Assembly: GCF_050948175.1 (NCBI RefSeq) | Contig: NW_027490441.1 | Coordinates: forward strand, 217,122-281,121 | Direction of reading: 5' to 3' | DNA from: Xylocopa sonorina | Taxonomy: Eukaryota > Arthropoda > Insecta > Hymenoptera > Apidae | Length of the DNA: 64,000 nt | Shown here: positions 1 to 11,600 of the stretch, one piece after another | How positions within the stretch are numbered: the first letter of the stretch is position 1 | Layout: each line of letters begins with the position of its first letter | Position numbers and translations under genes: made by a program | Notes under the pieces: generated by a model | Database searches by the model: none | Told to the model about the DNA's origin: nothing | Seen by the model: the letters and a program-made list of their open reading frames with translations, nothing else

Positions 1-956
1 ACTGAGCTGCGGATTCCTGAGGACAGCTCACAAAATTGTTGAACTATGGAAGATTATCATTGTGAATTTGAATCAAAAGGTAATCAAATTCCATTAGATT
101 GTAAACAGATCTCAATGTTTCATTTTAGATAGTAAGATTAAATACTCTTGACAAAACTACAAGAATGGATACATACTTTTCTGTTATTATTATTTCATAA
201 AGAATTATAATTGCAATTATATAGTTCATTACGATAAAAAATATTTCTCAGAAAATTCTAAATATTAAATAAAAGAATCAAGTAAAACATTTTTAATAAT
301 TACGAATATGAAAAATACTTGAACAATCCAATAGAAAGATGTCTAAACAGGAGCTAGAAAAGTCAAACATTCAATTTCAATTCCAGAATTCATCTATAAG
401 AGGTAAAATGTTTCGAAAGCTTTAATTACAGTCTTTAATGCAAGCAGTTTGGCAGTATTTCAATTTTTAAGAAAATTGATGAAAGTCAACCATTTTGAAG
501 TGGTCAGAATCTTTGTCGTTTGAGCAATAAGTGAATAACAAATAACTGCATAAAACTGCTTAAAAACTTATGGATTAAATCCTATGCAGACTCGTTTATG
601 AGCGAGTTACTAAATAATAATCCACACTAAGTAATCATTTTAAAACTTAAACGATTACATCTCGCGAACTTTCAAAGATATCAGAAGCGTGAAAAGTATG
701 AGGTTTATCAAAAACTCTTCTAAAAGAACGGACGAAGCCAATAGAAATCTTTGTTGAAGTAAGCAAGTTCTAAAGTTCTAAGCAACGCGATGGCCCTTAT
801 CTGCCTATGTTTCATAGCAAGTAAGTTCTGAATTTCTATGAAACCCGATGGAATTTATCACTACTAACGTTTCAAAGTAAGTTCTAAAATTCTCAGTTCT
901 ACGTTTAAACCTATGTGTGTTCTATATATCTATGTAAAGTGATGGTTCCTATTAGT
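1..956. other. AT-rich unique DNA of the arm, no gene seen
   Basis: This stretch is low in GC and has no open frame of note, no tandem repeat and no recognisable RNA gene on either strand. It is shared with 19,302-20,260 in reverse orientation, with a few small indels such as one near 545-560. It abuts the 3' end of the LTR remnant at 957. Confidence 0.7.
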
Positions 957-2046
957 TGTGACGGAAACCTATATATAGTAAGTCAGGGAAGCTCGAAGGG
1001 GTTAATTATCTAAATGCTTTAAGGTGTAAAACGTACTTTAATCTAAAGCGATCTATCGTTCCAAGGTATCCGCTCACGTACAACTTTTCTTGGGCGCCAG
1101 CTGTTCAGAAAGTAGCAAAGGGATAGACTACACGACCCCGGGAACCCTGTGGCGGAACAACCCTTGAAACTTCGAAATGGTCCTCCTCTCGACTACGCCT
1201 AGCCAAGTACACACACTCAGGTCGCGAGATACTGAAGTCACGGCATGTTTATTTATGGTCTCGACGTGGGTCTAACTAAGAAGGGCTATGGGAAACTACG
1301 CAACACGCCGCAAATTACCGGGTATCATAACTCGCTTCACGATATAAGATACAATATACAATATGCGACACAAGAAATGGGACGCTTTAGCGAATAAGCT
1401 CTCACGTTCTCTTCTTCAGGTTCCTTGTATTCGTTGGTGGTCCTCGGGTCTCCTGCATCCTCCTCGGGGCTCCTTGGTGGAGTGGGCTGTAGGCTTCGGT
1501 ATTGTTCGAGTCCATCGATCAGTGGATTTCGGCGATTTCCTCTTCTCGCCCCTTTGGGTGTCCCTGAGGGGATCCTCCTGATCATTTAAATTGCGTAGCG
1601 CCTCGCTCGCCGCGCTCCTGTCACGTAAAATTGGGAGAAATGACTTAGAATGAAACGAGAGTGAATAACTGTTCACTCAACTCTTTATTTAACACAAGAT
1701 ATAAACTTTTATATTACCGTTTGTAGGGCAGAGTTTCAGGACGTACGCCGATGATAACTTTAAGACTACTGACCTAGAGAATCCCTAGGTCTTTTAAATG
1801 TTATGTTTTTCTGGAGTAGGGGTAGGACCTTAACCCTGCTCTTTGGAATTAGGGTATGATAATATAAACGGGATGCGTCAGGCGGGTGACACTTGTTTGT
1901 TTCCTCTAGCGAGATTATGGGCGTGTTGGTATAGGCTAATTGAGAATGCGTTTGTCATTACACTCCCATGGCCCACCTGCAGGGCCGCTGGACTTTTGAC
2001 TTCTCTTTAGGGAGTTAAGGATGGTTGAGGACCTTCTCATATCCCA
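957..2046 (-). mobile_element. Shortened LTR remnant, arm A left copy
   Basis: On the minus strand this reads as the same LTR family as the solo LTR at 15,809-17,207: shared blocks include CGCTAAAGCGTCCCA, CGAACAATACCGAAGC, the GGCGCC block and the terminal CCGTCACA (at 957 on the plus strand TGTGACGG). The first roughly 400 bases of the full LTR are missing, and homology begins next to satellite near 2046 with no target duplication. The TATATAA segment and the 11-bp repeats seen in the full copy are also absent, so this copy looks defunct. It is itself interrupted by the 344-bp insertion at 1619-1962. No coding capacity is visible. Confidence 0.8.
1619..1962 (-). mobile_element. 344-bp solo LTR with CTCC target duplication
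   Basis: The insertion begins TGTCACGTAA and ends TTGTCATTACA, so it has TG...CA ends typical of LTRs. It is bracketed by CTCC (1615-1618 and 1963-1966), a 4-bp target duplication. The right arm of palindrome A has the uninterrupted site near 18,640-18,655, which proves insertion. Orientation is taken as minus because an AATAAA signal lies on that strand about two thirds along and the minus-strand end reads TTTTACGTGACA. It is unrelated by eye to the 1.4-kb LTR family. A 4-bp duplication is common for Ty3/gypsy-type integration. A non-autonomous DNA element is less likely given the TG...CA ends. Confidence 0.8.
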
Positions 2047-5000
2047 GAGCATTATAAAGCACAAAAGCAGATAAGCATAATGCGATGCATAGAGCTTTAC
2101 AACCTTCTAACTTACTTTGAACTGTTTATATGAAATGCAATATTGAGGTGCATGAAGCATGACAAATTAAATGCTTCGGCACCTGGACATCTAGAAACGC
2201 TATCCCCGGGCAAGAAATTGTAGGGTTTACACTCAATTCATGTGCAGAAGCAGATAAACATAATGCGATGAAATGAATACTACATCTTATGATGAAATAT
2301 AGAAGTAAGATGCGCAGCCGCGTTTTACGAAGCATTAGAACTCTATTGCTTCTAAACCTTCAGATATAGAAACGATATTCCGTAGCAAGGGAGTGATGCA
2401 TTTACATTCTTTTGAAGTGTAGACGAGGTATACATAGCCCTTCGCAATGAATATTATATCTTTTCCTAAAACATAGGAATGAGGTGCGACATCGCGTTTT
2501 AAGTAGAAATAGAACTCTATACCTTCGATACGTGGACACATGGAAACGCTATTTCCTAGCAAGGACGTGTGACATTTACATTCTATTGAAGTGTAGACGT
2601 GGTATACATAGCACTTCGCGATGAATATTATATCTTATCGTGGGACATAGAAACGAGATGGAATATAGCGTTTTAAGAAGCATTAGCACTCTATTGCTTC
2701 GATAGGTAGGCAGCTGGAAACGCATTTCCTAGAACGGAAGTGTGGCATTTACGTTCTTTTGAAGTGTAGATGAGGTACACATAACACTTCGCAATGAATA
2801 TTATATCCTATCATGAAACACAGAAATGAGATGCGATATCGCGTTTTAAAAAGCATTCGAACTATATTGCTACGACACGTAGACATCTGGAAACACATTC
2901 CCTAGCAAGGACGTGTGACATTTACATTCTTTTGAGGTGTAGCCGTGGTCTACAAAACACTTCGCAATGAATATTATATCTTATCATGAAACGTAGATAT
3001 GAGATGCGATATCGCGTTTTGATGAGCAGTAGAACACTATTGCTTCGTTTCGTTGATATCTGGAAACGCATTTTCTAGCAAGAAAGTGTGGCATTTACAT
3101 TCTCTTGAAGTGTAGACAAGATATACATAAAACTTCGCGATGAATATTATATCTCATCATGAATCATAGAAACGAGGTGCGTTATCACGTTATAAATAGC
3201 AATAGAACTCCTTTGCTCCGATACGTTGATAGCTGGAAACGCTTTTCCTAGCAAGGATGTGTTGCATTTACAATCTTCTGAAGTGAACACGAGGTATACA
3301 TAACCCGTCGCAATGAATATTATGTCTTATCATGAAACATGGAAATGAGATGCGTTATCGCGTTTTAAGGAGCGTTAAAACTTTATTGCTTCGATACGTA
3401 GACATCTGGAAACGCATTTCCTAGCAAGAATGTGTGGCATTTACATTCTTTTGAAGTGTAGACGAGGTATATATAGCACATCGCAAGGAATATTATCCCT
3501 TATCATGAAACATAGAACTGCCATGCGATTTCGGGTTTTAAGAAGCATTCGAACTTCATTGCTTCGACACGCGGACATCTGGAAACGCCTTTTCTAGCAA
3601 GGAAATGTGGCAGTTACATTCCTTTGAAGTGTAGACCAGGTATATGTAGCACTTCGCAATGAATATTATATCTTATCATGAAACATAGAAGTGAGATGCG
3701 ATATCGCGTTTTGAGAAGCATTAGAACTCTATTGCTAATATACGTAGACATCTGCAAACTCTATTTCCTAGCAAGGAAATGTCGCATTTACATTCCATTG
3801 AAGTGAATACGAGGTATACATGGCACTTCGGAATGGATATTATATCTTATCATGAAACATGGAAGTGAGATGCGATCTCGCGTTCTAAGAAGCATTAGAA
3901 CTCTATTGCTACGATACGTAGACATCTGCAAATGTTATTTCCTAGCAAGGAAGTGTCGCATTTACATCCTTTGAAGTGAATACGTGGTATACATAACATT
4001 TCACAATGAATATTATTTATTATCATGAAACATAGAAGTGGGATGCGTTAACGCGTTTTAGGAAGCATTAGATCTCTATTGCTACGATACGTAGACATCT
4101 GTAAACGCTATTTCCTAGCATGGAAGTGTCGCATTTACATTCTTTTGAAGTGAATACGAGATATACATTACACTTCGCTATGAATATTATATCTTATCTC
4201 GAAACATAGAAGTGAGATGCGACATCTCACTTTAAGAGGCATTAGAACACTATTGCTTCGATACGGTTACATCTGCAAACGCAGTTTCCTAGCAAGGAAG
4301 TGTCGCATTTACATTCTTTTGAAGGGAATACGAGGTATACATAACACTGCACAGTGAATATTATATCGTATCATGAAACATAGAAGTGAGATGCGATATC
4401 GCGAATTAGCAAGCTTTAGAAATCTATTGCTTCTATACGTAGACATCTGCAAACGCTATTTCCTGGCAAGGAAGTGTCGCGTTTACATTCTTTTGAAGGA
4501 AATACGAGGTATACATAACACTCCACAATGAATTTTATATCTTATCATGAAACAAAGAAATGGGATGCAATATGGCGATATAAGAAGAACTCTATTGCTT
4601 CGATACGTAGACATATGCAAACGCTATTTCCAAGCAAGGAAGTGTCGCATTTACATTCTTCGGAAGTGAGTACGATGTATACATAACACTCCACTGTGAA
4701 TATTATATATTATCATGAAAAATAGTAATGAGTAGCAATATCGCGTTTTCAGATGCATTAGAACTCTAAAGCTACCATACGTAGACATCTGCAAACGCTA
4801 TTTCCTGGCAAGGAATTGCCGCGTTTACATTCTTTTGAAGTGAATACGAGGTATACATAACACTTCACAATGAATATTATATCTAAACATGAAACATGGA
4901 AATGAGACTCGATATGAAGGTTTAAGAAGCATTGGAATTCTATTGCTTCGATACGTAGAAATCTGCAAACGCTATTTCCTAGCAAGGAAGTGTCGCATGT

Positions 5001-8000
5001 ACAATCAATTGAAGTGTATGCGAGGTATACATGACACTTCGCAATGAATATTATATATTATCATGAAACATAGAAATGAGAAGCGATATCGCGTTTTGAG
5101 AAGCACTAGAACTCTAATGCCACGATACGTAGACATCTGCAAACGCTATTTCCAAGCAAGGAAGTGTCGCGTTTACATTCATATGAAATATAGACGAGAT
5201 ATACATAACACTGCACAATGAATATTACACCTTATCATGAAACATAGAAATGAGATGCGATATGGCAATATAAGAAGCATTAGAAATCTATTGGTTCGAT
5301 ACGTAGACATCTGCAAACGCTCCTTCCTAGCAAGGAAGTGTCGCATTTACATTATTTTGAAAGGAATACGAGGTATACATAACACTCCACAATGCATATT
5401 ATATCTTATCATGAAACATAGAAATGAGATGCACTATGGCGATTTAAGAAGCATTAGAAACCTATTGCTTCGATACGTAGACATCTGCAAACGCAATTTC
5501 CAAGCAAGGAAGTGTCGCATTTACATTCTTTTGAAATGAATACGAGGTATACGTAACACTCCACTATGAATATTATATCTTATCATGAAACATAGAAATG
5601 AGATGCGATATGACGATTTAAGAAGCACTAGAACTCCATTGCTACGATACGTAGGCATCTTCCGACGCAATTTTCTAGCTAGCAAGTGTCGCATTTACAT
5701 TCTTTTGAAGTGAATACGAGGTATACGTAACACTCCACTATGAATATTATATCTTATCATGAAACATAGAAATGAGATGCACTATGGCGATTTAAGAAGC
5801 ATTAGAAACCTATTGCTTCGATACGTAGACATCTGCAAACGCAATTTCCAAGCAAGGAAGTGTCGCATTTACATTCTTTTGAAATGAATACGAGGTATAC
5901 GTAACACTCCACTATGAATATTATATCTTATCATGAAACATAGAAATGAGATGCGATATGACGATTTAAGAAGCACTAGAACTCCATTGCTACGATACGT
6001 AGGCATCTTCCGACGCAATTTTCTAGCTAGCAAGTGTCGCATTTACATTCTTTTGAAGTGAATACGAGGTATACGTAACACTCCACTATGAATATTATAT
6101 CTTATCATGAAACATAGAAATGAGATGCGATATGACGATTTAAGAAGCATTAGAAATCCATTGCTTCGATACGTAGACATCTGCAAACCCTATTTCCTAG
6201 CAAGGAAGTGTCGCATTTACATTCTTCTGAAGTGACTACGAAGTATACATGACACTTTGCAATGAATATTATATTTTATCATGAAACACAGAAATGAGAT
6301 GCGACATCGCGTTATAAGAAGCATCAGAACTCTATTGTTTGGATGCGTAGACCTCTGGTAACGCTATTTCCTAGCAAGGAAGTGTCGCATTTACATTCTT
6401 CTGAAAGGAATACGAGGTATACATGAAACTTCGCAATGAATATTACATCTTATCATGAAACATAGAAATGTGATGCGATATCGCGTTTTGAGAAGTATTA
6501 AAACACTATTTTTTCGATACGTAGACATCTGGAAAGTCTAGTTCGTAGCAAGGAAGTGTCGCATTTACATTCTTTTGAAGTGTGTGCGAGGTATAAGTGA
6601 CACTTCGCAATGAATATTACATCTTATCATGAAACATAGAAATGAGATGCGATATCGCGTTTTGACAAGCATTAGAGCCCTATTGCATCGTTACGTAGAA
6701 ATCTGCAAACGCTACTTCCTAGCAAGGAAGTGTCGCATGTATATTCTTTTGAAGTGAATACGAGTATACATGACACTTCGCAGTGAACATTATATCTATC
6801 ATGAAACATTGAAATGAGAAGCGATATCGCGTTTTAAGTAGCATTAGAAATCAATTGCTACGATACGTAGACATCTGCAAACGCTATTTCCCAGGAAGGA
6901 AGTGTCGCATTTACATTCATTTGAAGTGAAGGCGAGGTATACAATAACTCTGCACAATGAATATTATATCTTATCATGAAACATAGAAATGAGATGCGAT
7001 ATCTCGTTTTAAGAAGAATTAGGACTCTATTGCTTAGACACGTGGACATCTGCAAACGCTATTTCCTAGCAAGTAAATGTCGCATTTACATTCTTTTGAA
7101 ATGAATACGAGGTATCCATAACACTGCACAATGGATATTACATCTTATCTTGAAACATAGAAAAGAGTTGCGATATCTCGTTTTAAGAAGAATTAGGACT
7201 CTATTGCTTCGATACGTAGAAATCAGCCAACGCTATTTCATAGCAAGGAAGTGCGGCATCTACATTCATCTGAAGTGCAGACGAGGAATACATAACACAT
7301 CGCAATGAATATTATATCTAATCATGAATCATAGAAATGAGATGCGATATCTCGTTTTAAGAAGCATTAGAACCCTATTTCTTCGTTACGTAGACATCTG
7401 CAAACGCTATTTCCTAGCATGGAAGTGTCGCATTTACATTCATTTGTAGTGTATGCGAGGTATACATAACACTTCGCAATGAATATTATATCTTATGATG
7501 AGACATAGAAACGAGATGCGATATCGCGACTTAAGAAGCATTAGAACTCCATTGCTTCGATACGTAGACATCTAGAAACGCTATTTCTTAGAAAGGAAGT
7601 GTCGCATTTACGTTCATTTGAAGTGAATACGTAGTATGCATGATAGTTCGCAATCAATATTATATCCTATCATGAAACATAGAAATGTGCTGCGATATCG
7701 CGTTTTAAGAAGCATTAGCACTCTATTGCTACGATACGTAGACATCTGCAAACGCAACATCCTAGCGAGGAAGTGTCGCATTTACATTCATTTGAAATGA
7801 ATGCGAGGTATACATGACACTTCGCTATGAATATCATATCTTATCATGAAACATAGAAATGAGATGCGATATCGCGTTTTGAGAAGCATTAGAACTCTAT
7901 TGCTTCGATACGTGGACATCTGCAAATGCTATTTTCTGGAAGGAAGTGTCACATTTACATTCATTTTTAGTGTATGCTATGTATATGTGACAATTCGCAG

Positions 8001-8557
8001 TGAATATTATACCTTATCACAAAACATAGAAATGAGATGCGATATCGCGATTGATGAAGCATTAGAATTCTATTGCTTCGATACGGAGACATCTGCAGAC
8101 GATATTTCCTAGCCATGAAGTATCGCATTTACATTCATTAGAAGTGTATGCGAGGTATAAGGGACACTTCGCAATGAAAATTATATCTTTTCATGAAACA
8201 TAGGAATGAGATGCGAGATCGCGTTTATAGAGGCATTAGAACTCTATTCCTTCTATACGAAGACATCTCGAAACACTATTTCCTGGCGAGGAAGTGTGGC
8301 ATTTACATTATATTGAAGTGTAGACGAGGCATACGTAACACTTCGCAATGAATATTGTATCTTATCATGAAACATAGAATTGAGATGCGATATCGTTTTT
8401 AAACATGTATTAGAACTCAGTTGCATCGATACGCAGACATCTAGAAACTCTATTACGTCGCAAGGAAGAGTGGGATCTACATTCTTTTGACATGCAGACG
8501 AGATATACATAACGCGTTGCATTGAATATTACATCTTATCATGAGACATAGAAATGA
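2047..8557 (+). repeat. 174-bp satellite array, forward orientation, first contig
   Basis: Tandem monomers average 174 bp (for example CAAGGAAGTG at 5331 and the matching site at 5505). Landmarks repeated in each unit are CTAGCAAGGAAGTGTCGC, GAATATTATATCTTATCATG, GATGCGATATCGCG and ATACGTAGACATCTG. The core GCGATATCGC is a perfect 10-bp palindrome. There are about 36 units. Units at 2047-2340 are old and divergent, with AGCAGATAAACATAATGCG in place of the usual ACGAGGTATACATAACAC. A 348-bp dimer is duplicated at about 5425-5770 and 5777-6120. Open frames inside are chance by-products. The array stops at the N gap. Confidence 0.95.
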
Positions 8558-8657
8558 NNNNNNNNNNNNNNNNNNNNNNNNNNNNNNNNNNNNNNNNNNN
8601 NNNNNNNNNNNNNNNNNNNNNNNNNNNNNNNNNNNNNNNNNNNNNNNNNNNNNNNNN
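8558..8657. other. Assembly gap, 100 N
   Basis: Exactly 100 N, the conventional size for a scaffold gap of unknown length. The sequence just right of the gap restarts at the equivalent of position 2159, not where the left contig stopped, so the contigs may overlap rather than abut. Confidence 0.99.
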
Positions 8658-11600
8658 ATGACAAATTAAATGCTTCGGCACCTGGACATCTAGAAACGCT
8701 ATCCCCGGGCAAGAAAATTGTAGTGGTTTACACTCAATTCATGTGCAGAAGCAGATAAACATAATGCGATGAAATGAATACTACATCTTATGATGAAATA
8801 TAGAAGTAAGATGCGCAGCCGCGTTTTACGAAGCATTAGAACTCTATTGCTTCTAAACCTTCAGATATAGAAACGATATTCCGTAGCAAGGGAGTGATGC
8901 ATTTACATTCTTTTGAAGTGTAGACGAGGTATACATAGCCCTTCGCAATGAATATTATATCTTTTCCTAAAACATAGGAATGAGGTGCGACATCGCGTTT
9001 TAAGTAGAAATAGAACTCTATACCTTCGATACGTGGACACATGGAAACGCTATTTCCTAGCAAGGACGTGTGACATTTACATTCTATTGAAGTGTAGACG
9101 TGGTATACATAGCACTTCGCGATGAATATTATATCTTATCGTGGGACATAGAAACGAGATGGAATATAGCGTTTTAAGAAGCATTAGCACTCTATTGCTT
9201 CGATAGGTAGGCAGCTGGAAACGCATTTCCTAGAACGGAAGTGTGGCATTTACGTTCTTTTGAAGTGTAGATGAGGTACACATAACACTTCGCAATGAAT
9301 ATTATATCCTATCATGAAACACAGAAATGAGATGCGATATCGCGTTTTAAAAAGCATTCGAACTATATTGCTACGACACGTAGACATCTGGAAACACATT
9401 CCCTAGCAAGGACGTGTGACATTTACATTCTTTTGAGGTGTAGCCGTGGTCTACAAAACACTTCGCAATGAATATTATATCTTATCATGAAACGTAGATA
9501 TGAGATGCGATATCGCGTTTTGATGAGCAGTAGAACACTATTGCTTCGTTTCGTTGATATCTGGAAACGCATTTTCTAGCAAGAAAGTGTGGCATTTACA
9601 TTCTCTTGAAGTGTAGACAAGATATACATAAAACTTCGCGATGAATATTATATCTCATCATGAATCATAGAAACGAGGTGCGTTATCACGTTATAAATAG
9701 CAATAGAACTCCTTTGCTCCGATACGTTGATAGCTGGAAACGCTTTTCCTAGCAAGGATGTGTTGCATTTACAATCTTCTGAAGTGAACACGAGGTATAC
9801 ATAACCCGTCGCAATGAATATTATGTCTTATCATGAAACATGGAAATGAGATGCGTTATCGCGTTTTAAGGAGCGTTAAAACTTTATTGCTTCGATACGT
9901 AGACATCTGGAAACGCATTTCCTAGCAAGAATGTGTGGCATTTACATTCTTTTGAAGTGTAGACGAGGTATATATAGCACATCGCAAGGAATATTATCCC
10001 TTATCATGAAACATAGAACTGCCATGCGATTTCGGGTTTTAAGAAGCATTCGAACTTCATTGCTTCGACACGCGGACATCTGGAAACGCCTTTTCTAGCA
10101 AGGAAATGTGGCAGTTACATTCCTTTGAAGTGTAGACCAGGTATATGTAGCACTTCGCAATGAATATTATATCTTATCATGAAACATAGAAGTGAGATGC
10201 GATATCGCGTTTTGAGAAGCATTAGAACTCTATTGCTAATATACGTAGACATCTGCAAACTCTATTTCCTAGCAAGGAAATGTCGCATTTACATTCCATT
10301 GAAGTGAATACGAGGTATACATGGCACTTCGGAATGGATATTATATCTTATCATGAAACATGGAAGTGAGATGCGATCTCGCGTTCTAAGAAGCATTAGA
10401 ACTCTATTGCTACGATACGTAGACATCTGCAAATGTTATTTCCTAGCAAGGAAGTGTCGCATTTACATCCTTTGAAGTGAATACGTGGTATACATAACAT
10501 TTCACAATGAATATTATTTATTATCATGAAACATAGAAGTGGGATGCGTTAACGCGTTTTAGGAAGCATTAGATCTCTATTGCTACGATACGTAGACATC
10601 TGTAAACGCTATTTCCTAGCATGGAAGTGTCGCATTTACATTCTTTTGAAGTGAATACGAGATATACATTACACTTCGCTATGAATATTATATCTTATCT
10701 CGAAACATAGAAGTGAGATGCGACATCTCACTTTAAGAGGCATTAGAACACTATTGCTTCGATACGGTTACATCTGCAAACGCAGTTTCCTAGCAAGGAA
10801 GTGTCGCATTTACATTCTTTTGAAGGGAATACGAGGTATACATAACACTGCACAGTGAATATTATATCGTATCATGAAACATAGAAGTGAGATGCGATAT
10901 CGCGAATTAGCAAGCTTTAGAAATCTATTGCTTCTATACGTAGACATCTGCAAACGCTATTTCCTGGCAAGGAAGTGTCGCGTTTACATTCTTTTGAAGG
11001 AAATACGAGGTATACATAAACACTCCACAATGAATTTTATATCTTATCATGAAACAAAGAAATAGGATGCAATATGGCGATATAAGAAGAACTCTATTGC
11101 TTCGATACGTAGACATATGCAAACGCTATTTCCAAGCAAGGAAGTGTCGCATTTACATTCTTCGGAAGTGAGTACGATGTATACATAACACTCCACTGTG
11201 AATATTATATATTATCATGAAAAATAGTAATGAGTAGCAATATCGCGTTTTCAGATGCATTAGAACTCTAAAGCTACCATACGTAGACATCTGCAAACGC
11301 TATTTCCTGGCAAGGAATTGTCGCGTTTACATTCTTTTGAAGTGAATACGAGGTATACATAACACTTCACAATGAATATTATATCTTAACATGAAACATG
11401 GAAATGAGACTCGATATGAAGGTTTAAGAAGCATTGGAATTCTATTGCTTCGATACGTAGAAATCTGCAAACGCTATTTCCTAGCAAGGAAGTGTCGCAT
11501 GTACAATCAATTGAAGTGTATGCGAGGTATACATGACACTTCGCAATGAATATTATATATTATCATGAAACATAGAAATGAGAAGCGATATCGCGTTTTG

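Larger units (their letters stand above)
1..2415. repeat. Palindrome A, left arm
   Basis: Bases 1 onward are the reverse complement of the stretch ending at 20,260, with position i pairing with about 20,261 minus i. In the first 200 bases I see about one mismatch. The arm comprises unique AT-rich DNA (1-956), a reversed LTR remnant (957-2046) and edge satellite monomers. Strict pairing ends near 2415 against 18,186, inside the satellite. Beyond that the right side resembles the left with a shift of one monomer. The only large length difference is a 344-bp LTR present here and missing on the right. Because pairing reaches base 1, the true outer end of the arm is not in the window. Confidence 0.93.

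Noticed and set aside
1337..1676. Overlapping open frames in the arm A LTR, also near 18,630 and 63,754
   Set aside because: They fall in the GC-richer hairpin portion of the LTR, occur on both strands, and differ between copies.
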